The position numbers and the translations under genes were made by a program. A stretch of 20,582 nucleotides of DNA, taken from the NCBI GenBank assembly GCA_964519355.1, contig CAZFJW010000018.1, positions 1 to 20,582 of the forward strand, in the 5' to 3' direction. The stretch's first letter is position 1. Every line of letters begins with the position of its first letter. The notes beneath the pieces are model-generated. The model saw only the letters and a list, made by a program, of their open reading frames with translations. It had not been told where the DNA came from and did not search any database. The stretch is from CAZBEA01 sp964519355 (GTDB lineage: Bacteria > Patescibacteriota > Microgenomatia > Levybacterales > GWA1-39-11). Positions 7,020 to 15,130 of this stretch are shown piece by piece.

Positions 7020-7966
7020 GAGTTCTAGTGACCGGATTATCAGGAATGGTAGGCTCCAGAATGAGTGAACTTTTTCCTTCTGATTATGAACTAATTCCTC
7101 TTTCTTCAACTGCTGGAGTTGATCTTACAGATTTAAAATCCGTTAATGAATATGTTCAGAAAATATCACCTGACTGTATCGTGCATTTGGCAGCCAAAAC
7201 AAATGTTGATGAATGCGAATCTGATAAAGAGAGTGATTTTGTTCAAATTGGAAAGAATGTAGATAGGGATTTTGACATTAATACATATATGTCGGAGACG
7301 CCTGGTGAATGGATTGGGTGCAAAAGTGCTTTTGCAGTGAACGTTGTGGGAACATGTAATATCACAAAGTCTATTATGGGTAAATCGATTCCATTTTTAT
7401 ATATTTCAACCGATTTTGTTTTTGACGGAGAGGATGAGGAATATAGAGAGGATTCATCCCCAAATCCATTGAATTGGTATGGAATGACAAAATATTTTGG
7501 AGAAAAGATAGTTCAAAAAAATATCCCGCACGCAGTAGTAGTTCGCGTGTCATATCCTTATGGAGTTTCACCTTCTCCAAAAAAAGATTTTGTTAGAAAA
7601 ATGATAGATTATCTTATGGAAAAGGGCGCATTGAGTCTTATTTCAGACCAAATTATAACCCCGACTTACATTGATGATATTGTTAATGGAATAGAGTTTT
7701 TGATTCGCAATAACGTGAAATCTGAAATTTTTCATCTTGTTGGTTCAACATCACTATCTCCTTATGATGTGGGTCAAATGCTTGTAGAAAAAACCGGAGT
7801 TAATGGCCAATTGTCGAAAGTACTGGCAGCGGATTTTTTTAAGGGTCGTGCTCCTCGTCCCTTTATTTTAAAAATGAAAAATGATAAACTTGACAAGTTA
7901 GGTTTTCAAACACTCTCGTTCGAAAATGGTGTTACAAAACTTCTAGAAAGCTACAGTAAAATATGA
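7016..7966 (+). CDS. RmlD-like dTDP-4-keto-6-deoxyhexose reductase (SDR family)
   Basis: An extended short-chain dehydrogenase of 316 residues that most resembles RmlD, which reduces the 4-keto sugar using NADPH. It has the glycine motif TGLSGMVG (6-13), HLAAKTNVD (57-65), STDFVFDG (131-138) and the catalytic pair Y155-x3-K159 in YGMTK followed by FGE. About 35 residues (roughly 70-104) are inserted between the usual VDxxE segment and the AVNVxGT segment, relative to common RmlD proteins. ATGA overlaps join it to the cupin upstream and to ugd downstream. It presumably finishes the dTDP-6-deoxyhexose, but the substrate depends on what the unusual cupin produces. RmlD function is likely rather than certain. 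Confidence 0.78.
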   Translation: MRVLVTGLSGMVGSRMSELFPSDYELIPLSSTAGVDLTDLKSVNEYVQKISPDCIVHLAAKTNVDECESDKESDFVQIGKNVDRDFDINTYMSETPGEWIGCKSAFAVNVVGTCNITKSIMGKSIPFLYISTDFVFDGEDEEYREDSSPNPLNWYGMTKYFGEKIVQKNIPHAVVVRVSYPYGVSPSPKKDFVRKMIDYLMEKGALSLISDQIITPTYIDDIVNGIEFLIRNNVKSEIFHLVGSTSLSPYDVGQMLVEKTGVNGQLSKVLAADFFKGRAPRPFILKMKNDKLDKLGFQTLSFENGVTKLLESYSKI

Positions 7967-9255
7967 AAATAACTTTTGTTGGACATGGATACGTAGGACT
8001 GGTAACAGCCTCTATTTTTGCTGATTTTGGAAACACGGTATTTGTTATTGGACGAAATCCTGAAAAGATCAAAGCACTTTCTCAGGGGGAAATTCCAATT
8101 TATGAGCCTGGTCTTGAGGAAATTGTAAGAAGAAATATTAATGCGGGACGACTTATTTTTACAATGGATTATGTGCCTGCGATTCCTGAATCAGAAATTG
8201 TATTTACAGCAGTGGGAACGCCGCCCACAGCAACTGGAGATGCAGATCTTGAAAATGTACTGAAAGTTGCCCGTGAGATAGGAACCAATCTTTCGGGATA
8301 TACGGTTGTTGCAACTAAAAGTACTGTTCCTGTAGGTACAAACAAAAAAGTACGGGAAATAATTGAATCTGTAAAAGAAGAAAAGGCAGAGTTTGATATT
8401 GCTTCATGCCCCGAGTTCCTACGTGAAGGATCTGCAATTTCAGATACGATGTTTCCAGACAGAATTGTAATAGGAACAGAATCAGAAAGGGCACGCAAAG
8501 TTTTACTAGAACTTCATAAACCGATAGCCGGAGAAAGAATTCTTACTAATCTTGAAAGTGCAGAGCTTATAAAATACGCTTCGAACTCATTTCTTGCAAA
8601 TAAAATCTCTTTTGCAAATGCAATTGCCAAGCTTTCAGAGCTTTCAGGTGCTGATGCATTAGAAGTTCTAGAAGGGATAGGATTTGATAAAAGAATTGGG
8701 AATATGTTTCTCAAACCTGGGCCAGGATATGGCGGAAGCTGTTTCCCCAAAGACGTAAAAGCACTTATAGCTATTGCCAGAGATTATGGATATGATTTCA
8801 CACTTCTGAAGAGTGTCGAGGAGATAAATAAACAGGCTTGGAAAGGAATTGTAGAAAAATGTGAAAAAATATTGGGAGGCAGTGTTAAGGATAAAAAAAT
8901 AGGAGTGTTAGGTCTTGCATTCAAACCAGACACAGATGATATGAGAGAAGCCCCATCGATTCCTGTTATTGAAGAGCTTCAAAGGAAAGGTGCTGTTATT
9001 CATGCATACGATCCTGCGGCTATGGAAAATTCAAAGAAAATTTTCGAGAATGTTAATTTCGAAGAAAATGGATACGAAATAGTAAAAAATGCAAACCTTC
9101 TTCTTGTTTTGACAGATTGGAATGAGTTCAAGGAAATCGATCTAAAAAAGATTAAAGAGCATATGGCAGATGCCAATATCGTTGATGCGCGGAATATATA
9201 TGAGCCTCAAAAAGCGAAAGACTTAGGTTTTGCCTATATCGGAGTCGGAAGATAA
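7963..9255 (+). CDS. ugd: UDP-glucose 6-dehydrogenase
   Basis: Ugd oxidises UDP-glucose twice to UDP-glucuronate, feeding the UDP-xylose synthase encoded downstream. The 430 residues are full length and carry all three domains. Visible are GHGYVG (7-12), IPIYEPGLEE (45-53), VGTPP (84-88), TKSTVPVGT (118-126), CPEFLREGSA (149-158, with E151), K204 in ELIKYASNSFLANKI, the catalytic C260 in PGPGYGGSCFPKD, and GLAFKPDTDDMREAPS near the C-terminus. The cofactor loop after strand 2 reads VIGRN: the Asp that normally binds the NAD ribose is Gly30 and is followed by Arg31, which points toward NADP+. Start overlaps the previous stop (ATGA); the stop shares one base with rmd (TAATG). Confidence 0.94.
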   Translation: MKITFVGHGYVGLVTASIFADFGNTVFVIGRNPEKIKALSQGEIPIYEPGLEEIVRRNINAGRLIFTMDYVPAIPESEIVFTAVGTPPTATGDADLENVLKVAREIGTNLSGYTVVATKSTVPVGTNKKVREIIESVKEEKAEFDIASCPEFLREGSAISDTMFPDRIVIGTESERARKVLLELHKPIAGERILTNLESAELIKYASNSFLANKISFANAIAKLSELSGADALEVLEGIGFDKRIGNMFLKPGPGYGGSCFPKDVKALIAIARDYGYDFTLLKSVEEINKQAWKGIVEKCEKILGGSVKDKKIGVLGLAFKPDTDDMREAPSIPVIEELQRKGAVIHAYDPAAMENSKKIFENVNFEENGYEIVKNANLLLVLTDWNEFKEIDLKKIKEHMADANIVDARNIYEPQKAKDLGFAYIGVGR

Positions 9256-10214
9256 TGAAAATCCTCATAACAGGAATAACTGGGTTCGCCGGAAGTTTTC
9301 TCGCAGAACACTTGCTAGAGCTTGGTCACGATGTCTCTGGTACATACTTATCCGATGAAAGCCTTGTCAACATTAAATCTGTCAAAGATAAAATTACTGT
9401 GGAGAAAGTAAATCTACTTGAGGAAGAAAAAGTAGAAGATTATATTAAAAAAATACATCCAGACGGGATTATTCACTTGGCGGCTCTTACTTCACCTGCA
9501 CAAAGTTTTCAAAATCCAAAAGAATTTTTTCATAATAATATAGATTCGGAAATAACGATCTTGGAATCTGTGCGAAAAAATTGCATAGCATGCAGAATAC
9601 TCGTTATATCTTCGTCTGAAATGTATGGGCTTGTAAGAAAGGAAGATATTCCTATTGATGAAGATACTCCCTTATTTCCTTCCAATCCGTATGCTGTAAG
9701 CAAGATTGCGCAGGACTATCTTGCATACCAGTATTATCGCTCATATGACATGAATATCCTGCGTATTCGGCCATTTAATCACATAGGTCCACGTCAATCA
9801 TCGCATTTTGTAGTTTCTTCATTTGCCAAGCAAATAGCAGAGCTTGAAAAAAAAGAAGGAGAAAAAAAATTAAGTGTGGGAAATCTTTCAGCATTTAGAG
9901 ATTTTACAGATGTGCGTGACATGGTGCGGGCATATGCATTACTTTTTGAAAAAGGAAAAGCTGGAGAAGTATATAATATCGGGAGAGGGCAGTCTTATCA
10001 AATTTCAGACATTCTGAATAAATTATTATCACTTGCAGTAACTGAAATTGAGTGGGAGCAAGATCCAAAACTACTAAGACCTTCAGATATTCCAAATATA
10101 GTATGTGATAATCGTAAGGTTAGAAATTTGACTGGCTGGGAGCCTAAAATTCCCATAGAGCAGTCATTGAAAGATACCCTAGACTATTGGAGGAATATTG
10201 TTTACAATAACTAA
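9255..10214 (+). CDS. rmd: GDP-4-keto-6-deoxy-D-mannose reductase (Rmd family)
   Basis: The reductase turns GDP-4-keto-6-deoxy-D-mannose, made by Gmd, into GDP-D-rhamnose using NAD(P)H. The 319-residue extended SDR has TGITGFAG (6-13), HLAALTSPAQSF (74-85), SSSEMYG (119-125), the Y146-x3-K150 pair in YAVSK, RPFNHIGPRQS (172-182), FAKQIAELE, and VGNLSAFRDFTDVRD further on. This run is typical of Rmd and of the related dTDP-sugar reductases. The start ATG shares an A with the ugd stop. gmd follows after 6 nt in the same frame, which strongly supports the substrate. The order rmd-gmd is the reverse of the pathway order. RmlD-like or Fcl-like activity is less likely. Confidence 0.85.
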   Translation: MKILITGITGFAGSFLAEHLLELGHDVSGTYLSDESLVNIKSVKDKITVEKVNLLEEEKVEDYIKKIHPDGIIHLAALTSPAQSFQNPKEFFHNNIDSEITILESVRKNCIACRILVISSSEMYGLVRKEDIPIDEDTPLFPSNPYAVSKIAQDYLAYQYYRSYDMNILRIRPFNHIGPRQSSHFVVSSFAKQIAELEKKEGEKKLSVGNLSAFRDFTDVRDMVRAYALLFEKGKAGEVYNIGRGQSYQISDILNKLLSLAVTEIEWEQDPKLLRPSDIPNIVCDNRKVRNLTGWEPKIPIEQSLKDTLDYWRNIVYNN

Positions 10215-10220
10215 GTTTCT

Positions 10221-11189
10221 ATGAAGAGAGCGCTTATTACAGGTATAACAGGACAAGATGGATCATACTTAGCAGAATTTCTTTTAGAGAAGGGATATAA
10301 GGTCTACGGTCTTGTAAGAAGGCTTAGTACTCCAAACACAGAGAATATTCATCACATTGTAGATAAAGTAGAACTTATTTCTGGTGATTTATTGGACCAA
10401 AAATCACTTGATGATGCAGTTCGTGAAGCAAGACCAGATGAGGTATACAATCTTGCTGCGCAGTCTTTTGTTAAGACTTCGTGGAATCAGGCAGTGCTCA
10501 CTGGCGAATATACAGCACTTGGAGTTACACGAATGCTTGAGGCCGTTAGGTCAGTTGATTCAAAGATAAAATTTTACCAGGCGTCTTCCTCTGAAATGTT
10601 TGGTAAAGTCACAGAAACACCTCAAAAAGAAACCACACGGTTTCACCCAAGAAGCCCGTATGGTGTAGCAAAAGTTTATGGACACTATATAACCCTTAAC
10701 TATAGAGAAAGTTATGATATGTTTGCATGTTCAGGAATTCTTTTCAATCATGAATCTCCACGCCGAGGAATAGAATTTGTTACAAGAAAAATTTCTCATG
10801 CAGTTGCTAGAATTTCCTTAGGCAAACAAAAGAAAATTGTTTTAGGAAACCTTGACAGTAAAAGAGATTGGGGCTATGCAGGTGATTACGTAGAAGCAAT
10901 GTGGATGATGCTTCAGCAAGATAGTCCTGATGATTATGTTGTCGCTACAGGTGAAACACACAGTATTGAAGAATTTGTAATTGAGGCATTTAAAGTCATT
11001 GGGATTGATGATTGGAGATCATACGTTGAATCAAACGATCCTAAATTTATGCGGCCCGCAGAAGTTGACTATTTAATAGGTGACTATTCAAAAGCAAGTA
11101 AAGTTCTTGGGTGGAAGCCAAAAACGAGCTTTAAACAGCTAGTCGAAATGATGGTAAAAGCGGATCTTGATTCGGAAATGAAGAAATAA
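10221..11189 (+). CDS. gmd: GDP-mannose 4,6-dehydratase
   Basis: Gmd converts GDP-D-mannose to GDP-4-keto-6-deoxy-D-mannose, the precursor of GDP-D-rhamnose or GDP-L-fucose. The 322 residues show the Gmd-specific start TGITGQDGSYLAEFLLEKGY, the NADP-binding LVRRLSTPN (31-39), NLAAQSFV (77-84), ASSSEMFG (121-128, with Ser123 where many relatives have Thr, and E125), Y147-x3-K151 in SPYGVAK, LFNHESPRRG (174-183) and GNLDSKRDWGYAGDYV. Length is close to the usual 320-370. The reductase gene immediately upstream makes D-rhamnose the likely product. There is no Shine-Dalgarno sequence. Only 35 nt separate it from the next gene, and I see no terminator or promoter there. Confidence 0.95.
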   Translation: MKRALITGITGQDGSYLAEFLLEKGYKVYGLVRRLSTPNTENIHHIVDKVELISGDLLDQKSLDDAVREARPDEVYNLAAQSFVKTSWNQAVLTGEYTALGVTRMLEAVRSVDSKIKFYQASSSEMFGKVTETPQKETTRFHPRSPYGVAKVYGHYITLNYRESYDMFACSGILFNHESPRRGIEFVTRKISHAVARISLGKQKKIVLGNLDSKRDWGYAGDYVEAMWMMLQQDSPDDYVVATGETHSIEEFVIEAFKVIGIDDWRSYVESNDPKFMRPAEVDYLIGDYSKASKVLGWKPKTSFKQLVEMMVKADLDSEMKK

Positions 11190-11224
11190 ATCTGCTTTTT
11201 AAGTAGTTTTATCCTCAAAACACC

Positions 11225-12181
11225 ATGAAAAAATTTCTTATTGCCGGAGGAGCAGGCTTTATAGGTTCTCATCTTTCTGAAAAACTTCTTAATAGGGGCG
11301 ATAGTGTTATTTGTGTTGACAATTATATCACTGGTTCAAGGGAAAATATCTCACGCCTTCTAGATAATCCAAATTTTATATTAGTCGAACAGGATATTAT
11401 TAATGGCGTTCCGGAAATTCAAGATGAACTTGAGGGAATTTTTCATTTGGCCTCTCCAGCATCTCCTAATCAAAAAAGCGAAAGAAGTTATATAGCCTAT
11501 TCTCTTGAAACACTTCGAGTAAACTCACAGGGAACATTCAATTTGCTTAATCTTGCAAAAGATAAAAATGCAAAATTTGTGTACGCATCAACTTCTGAAG
11601 TGTATGGTAATCCCTCAGTGTCGCCTCAACCTGAAACGTACTGGGGAAATGTAAATCCAAATGGGATTCGCTCAGTATACGATGAAGGAAAACGCTTTGG
11701 TGAAGCAATGACAATGGCATATGTTCGTAAATTTGGTCTTGACGCGCGTATTATGAGAATATTTAACACATATGGAGACAGAATGCAGCCTGATGATGGA
11801 CGAGTTGTTTCAAACTTTATAATTCAAGCGCTTCAAGGTAAAAATATCACTGTCTATGGTGATGGAAATCAGACAAGAAGTTTTTGTTATGTAAGTGATC
11901 TAGTTGAGGGAATAGAAAAATTAATGGATAAAGAAGATATCAAAGGAGAGGTTGTTAATCTTGGGAATCCATCAGAATATACTATTTCAGAACTTGCTAA
12001 TAAAATCACTCAAATGATAGACACTTCGTCTGAGATAGTATATGAGGACAAACCGGCCGATGATCCAGACAGAAGAAAGCCTGATATTACAAAAGCAAAA
12101 GAGCTTTTATCTTGGGAACCAAAAATCCCGCTTGAAGAAGGGCTTCAAAAAACAATAGAATATTTTAAGCAAATAATATGA
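11225..12181 (+). CDS. uxs: UDP-glucuronate decarboxylase (UDP-xylose synthase)
   Basis: The enzyme oxidises, decarboxylates and reduces UDP-glucuronate to UDP-xylose with bound NAD+. The 318 residues include GGAGFIGSH (8-16), NAD-binding CVDNYITGS (30-38), HLASPASP (74-81), STSEVYGNP (122-130), the family-defining YWGNVNPNGIRSVYDEGKR (139-157, with the Y152-x3-K156 pair), FNTYGDRMQPDDGRVVSNF (180-198) and QTRSFCYV (216-223, with the conserved Arg218). Its substrate is the product of ugd, encoded 2 kb upstream in the same operon. It overlaps the following glycosyltransferase by ATGA. Confidence 0.93.
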   Translation: MKKFLIAGGAGFIGSHLSEKLLNRGDSVICVDNYITGSRENISRLLDNPNFILVEQDIINGVPEIQDELEGIFHLASPASPNQKSERSYIAYSLETLRVNSQGTFNLLNLAKDKNAKFVYASTSEVYGNPSVSPQPETYWGNVNPNGIRSVYDEGKRFGEAMTMAYVRKFGLDARIMRIFNTYGDRMQPDDGRVVSNFIIQALQGKNITVYGDGNQTRSFCYVSDLVEGIEKLMDKEDIKGEVVNLGNPSEYTISELANKITQMIDTSSEIVYEDKPADDPDRRKPDITKAKELLSWEPKIPLEEGLQKTIEYFKQII

Positions 12182-13323
12182 AAATTGTAATCGTTCCAGC
12201 AACATACAACGAAGCAGAGAATATAGAAAAGTTTATTATAACCCTTGAAGAAGAGGTCATACCAAAGATTAAGGGTCATACTCTCTCAATTCTCGTTGCA
12301 GATGACTATTCACCTGATGGAACGGGAGATATTGTAAAGAAGTTGATGAAAAAATATAAGAATTTGGGGATAAATGAGGGAGAAAAAAAGGGATTAGGAG
12401 CTGCGTATCTTCGGGCAATGGGTTATGCAATCGACAAGCAGGGGGCAGACTTGGTAATCAGTATTGATGCGGATTTTCAGTTCGATCCGCATGATCTTCC
12501 AAGATTCGTAGAGAAAATTGATCAAGGGTATGATCTAGTAATTCAATCAAGGTATAGCAAGGGTGGTTCAATTCCGCAAAATTGGCCAGTACAAAGAAAA
12601 TTGTTTTCAATAACTGCAAATCTGTTTGTAAGAACAGTTTTTATGAGATTTTCAACTCATGATTGGACGGGCGGATTTAGGGCTATTAAAAAAGAAGTAT
12701 TTAAAAAAATAGCTCCGGAAATGAAGGGATACAACGGTTACATATTCCAAATTGCATTTCTTCATAAGGCAGTTCAGAAAGGTTTTAAAATTGGAGAAGT
12801 TCCATTACATTTTACTGACAGAAAATTAGGGATGTCAAAAATTGCACCTATTGGGTATATTTTTAATGTCTTAAGCTATGTGTTTAAGGCAAGGATAATA
12901 GAAATTACAACCGGGTCCTTTGGAAAATTTTTAGTTGTAGGAGGAACAGGTTTTGTAATTAACCTGGTTCTTTATTCATTATTGGTTCATTCAACATCAA
13001 TAAAATTGGCCTTAGCCAATCAAATTGCAGCTCAGTTTGCAATTTTTTCCAACTTTAACCTAAATAATCTATGGACTTTTAAGGCAACCCGCGCCAAAAG
13101 TAAATCTGCTTATGTATTAAAATTAGGACAATTTTTCTTAACATCAAATATTGGCGTTATTATATTTCAAGGGGGAGTGATTCATCTTGGAGAAGAAATG
13201 TATGGAAGAGAATTCCCATTGCCTTTTGTTTATTTTGTTATAGGAACAGGATTTTTATTGATATATAACTTCTCTATATATAGATTTTTTATCTGGCGTA
13301 AAATTCATCACCATACAAACTAG
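12178..13323 (+). CDS. Polyprenyl-phosphate sugar synthase (DPM1-like GT2) fused to a GtrA membrane domain
   Basis: The N-terminal domain (about 1-235) is a family 2 glycosyltransferase of the dolichyl/polyprenyl-phosphate mannose synthase type, which loads a sugar onto undecaprenyl phosphate. It shows VPATYNEAENI (6-16), DDYSPDGT (42-49), KKGLGAAYLRAM (70-81), the D97-x-D99 metal motif in SIDADFQFDP, and THDWTGGFRAIKKEVF (160-175). The C-terminal part (about 247-375) has four hydrophobic helices and the GtrA pattern FLVVGGTGFVINL, with FSNFNLNNLWTF before the third helix. GtrA proteins are thought to help move lipid-linked sugars across the membrane. The fusion therefore joins synthesis and flipping. 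It ends with TAG directly followed by the ATG of the next gene, in the same frame. Confidence 0.9.
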   Translation: MKIVIVPATYNEAENIEKFIITLEEEVIPKIKGHTLSILVADDYSPDGTGDIVKKLMKKYKNLGINEGEKKGLGAAYLRAMGYAIDKQGADLVISIDADFQFDPHDLPRFVEKIDQGYDLVIQSRYSKGGSIPQNWPVQRKLFSITANLFVRTVFMRFSTHDWTGGFRAIKKEVFKKIAPEMKGYNGYIFQIAFLHKAVQKGFKIGEVPLHFTDRKLGMSKIAPIGYIFNVLSYVFKARIIEITTGSFGKFLVVGGTGFVINLVLYSLLVHSTSIKLALANQIAAQFAIFSNFNLNNLWTFKATRAKSKSAYVLKLGQFFLTSNIGVIIFQGGVIHLGEEMYGREFPLPFVYFVIGTGFLLIYNFSIYRFFIWRKIHHHTN

Positions 13324-14895
13324 ATGAAGCAAAAAATAATTCGGTTCACTAAAAAACCCGATTTCATACCTTTTTTACTTATCATTCTTACCGCTGCATT
13401 TTTAAGAATGTATAGGATTGGGTCATACATGACTTTTTTGGGCGATGAAGGACGAGACGTAATAGTTGCTCGTGAAATTCTGTCAGGCAACATTACTCTT
13501 CTTGGTCCAAGGGCATCAGCAGGTGATTTTTTTCTTGGCCCCATTTACTACTACATGATCGCTCCATTCCTTCTCTTGACAAATTATGATCCCGTTGGGC
13601 CTGCAATTATGGTTGCTTTATTTGGAGTTGGGACAGTAGCCCTTGTTTACTTTTTTGCAAAGGAATTTTTTGGCATGAAGGCTGCACTCATCGCTTCAAT
13701 ACTGTATGCAATCTCTCCACTTGTTATTGCGTATTCAAGATCTTCATGGAACCCAAATCCAATGCCATTTTTCTCTATGCTTACATTTTATGCACTCTAC
13801 AAAGCAGGTGAAAAAAAGAGTCTTAAATTATTTTTTGCAGTGGGTTTTTTGGTCGGAATAATGATGCAGCTTCATTATTTGACAGTTTTTATTATCAGCA
13901 TCATAGCATTATATGTTCTTATTTCAACTTTTTTTGAATTGAAGCGTAAATCACTCGGTGTTCAAGTGAAGAATCTTTTTATCCATTCTGGGTCAATTCT
14001 TCTGGGATTTTTTGCCGGTTTTGCTCCATTTTTGGCGTTCGAGATTCGTCACAATTTTCCAAACATAAGAACAATTTTAAGATTTATTTTTCAAGATAAT
14101 TTTACATCAGATTACATAACCAACACATCCTTTATAAATATTGTCGAAAATGTTTTCTTTAGACTTTTTGCGCGTCTTCTCACAAAATTTCCTCCGCCTG
14201 AGCAGGTGGCAATTTCAGAAAGCTCGACATTAATTTTTCTTCAATGGGCGACGGTAATTCTTGCGATTGTTTCAATCGCTTTTCTTTTAAGAGCTAATAA
14301 TAAAAAAATTATATTATTATTATGTCTTTGGCTAGGATTGGGAGTAGTGCAATTTGGGATTTATAAAAAAGCAATTTATGATTATTATTTCGGATTTCTT
14401 TTCCCCATCCCCTTTTTATTAATTGGTAATTTTCTTGGATCTCTTTTTGATTTAAAAAGAATTAGAATTGCCGGAATAGTTATGGGTTCGATCATTTTCT
14501 CGTGGTTGTTTTATTTAAATATTACAGGTTATCCATTCCAATATCCACCAAATCGCCAAAAAGATCAGGCTAAAATGATTGCTGAATTTATTATGCAAAA
14601 AACGGATGGCAAACCGTTTAATTTTGCACTTATTACTGGTGGAAATTCAGATCATGTATATCGGTACTTTTTTGAGGCGAACAAAAGAACACCAATTGAG
14701 ATTCAAAATTTTGAGATTGATCCTGGAAGATCTAGTGTTACGGATCAGCTGTTTGTTGTATGTGAAGAGCTGCCATGTTCACCTATTGGTCATTCTCTAT
14801 GGGAGATTGCAGGATTTGGGAGAGCTGAAGTTGAAGGGGAGTGGGATGTATCAGTCGTAAAGATTTATAAACTAATACATTATGAAGGGAAATAA
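13324..14895 (+). CDS. GT-C membrane glycosyltransferase (PMT/ArnT-like)
   Basis: A 523-residue integral membrane protein with about ten hydrophobic helices and a soluble C-terminal stretch (about 415-523). The first extracytoplasmic loop carries LGDEGRDVIVARE (39-51), the acidic motif placed where GT39/GT83-type enzymes have their catalytic Asp. Such enzymes take a sugar from a polyprenyl-phosphate donor outside the membrane and transfer it to a protein, lipid or polymer. The polyprenyl-phosphate sugar synthase encoded immediately upstream, with no bases between the two genes, is the natural donor supplier. Acceptor and sugar cannot be told from sequence. A strong terminator begins within the stop codon, so this is the last gene of the sugar operon. 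Confidence 0.85.
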   Translation: MKQKIIRFTKKPDFIPFLLIILTAAFLRMYRIGSYMTFLGDEGRDVIVAREILSGNITLLGPRASAGDFFLGPIYYYMIAPFLLLTNYDPVGPAIMVALFGVGTVALVYFFAKEFFGMKAALIASILYAISPLVIAYSRSSWNPNPMPFFSMLTFYALYKAGEKKSLKLFFAVGFLVGIMMQLHYLTVFIISIIALYVLISTFFELKRKSLGVQVKNLFIHSGSILLGFFAGFAPFLAFEIRHNFPNIRTILRFIFQDNFTSDYITNTSFINIVENVFFRLFARLLTKFPPPEQVAISESSTLIFLQWATVILAIVSIAFLLRANNKKIILLLCLWLGLGVVQFGIYKKAIYDYYFGFLFPIPFLLIGNFLGSLFDLKRIRIAGIVMGSIIFSWLFYLNITGYPFQYPPNRQKDQAKMIAEFIMQKTDGKPFNFALITGGNSDHVYRYFFEANKRTPIEIQNFEIDPGRSSVTDQLFVVCEELPCSPIGHSLWEIAGFGRAEVEGEWDVSVVKIYKLIHYEGK

Positions 14896-14945
14896 AAAAC
14901 CCAACTCAATTTTATTTAAACAAATATAAAAGAGTCGGGTTTTTT
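14894..14945. terminator. Strong bidirectional intrinsic terminator
   Basis: AAAAAACCCAACTC (14894-14907) pairs with GAGTCGGGTTTTTT (14932-14945) at 13 of 14 positions over a 24-nt AT-rich loop. Each strand reads as a stem flanked by an A-tract and a U-tract, so it can stop transcription from both sides. It lies between the convergent GT-C gene (+) and the DUF5679 gene (-). Confidence 0.9.
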
Positions 14946-14962
14946 CGATCTTCAAAAGATGA

Positions 14963-15109
14963 TTATTTAGCTCGTCCAATTTTGAACATTTTTGTTCCAC
15001 AAACTGGGCATACTCCTTGAACAGCTGGTTTGCCATTCTTCATTGTAATTTCTTTTGCGTTAGCATCATCTCTTTTTGCTCGACATTTTACACAATACAT
15101 TGTTGCCAT
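14963..15109 (-). CDS. DUF5679-type small zinc-ribbon protein
   Basis: A 48-residue ORF with two Cys pairs, C6-x2-C9 (YCVKC) and C34-x2-C37 (CPVCG), separated by a basic central stretch with KEITMKNGKPAVQG and ending TKMFKIGRAK. This matches what I know of the DUF5679 family of tiny zinc ribbons, whose function is unknown. The start at 15109 is fixed by a near-perfect Shine-Dalgarno sequence 4 nt upstream of it; an internal Met at codon 4 is less well placed. The stop of the upstream membrane-protein gene lies 21 nt before the start, so the two form an operon. The downstream side ends in the bidirectional terminator. Confidence 0.9.
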   Translation of the reverse strand: MATMYCVKCRAKRDDANAKEITMKNGKPAVQGVCPVCGTKMFKIGRAK

Positions 15110-15113
15110 AAGG

Positions 15114-15126
15114 AATCACCTCCTTT
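15114..15126 (-). promoter_or_regulatory. Extended Shine-Dalgarno sequence of the DUF5679 gene
   Basis: On the - strand this reads AAAGGAGGTGATT, 4 nt before the ATG, a 12-13 nt match to the complement of the typical bacterial 16S rRNA 3' end. Almost no other gene in the window has a recognisable Shine-Dalgarno sequence, so this one stands out and implies high translation. Confidence 0.85.
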
Positions 15127-15130
15127 CAAA

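Noticed and set aside
11190..11224. Promoter or terminator between gmd and uxs
   Set aside because: Only a 5-bp AT-rich hairpin (GTTTT/AAAAC) can be drawn and there is no -35/-10 pair; the operon most likely continues.
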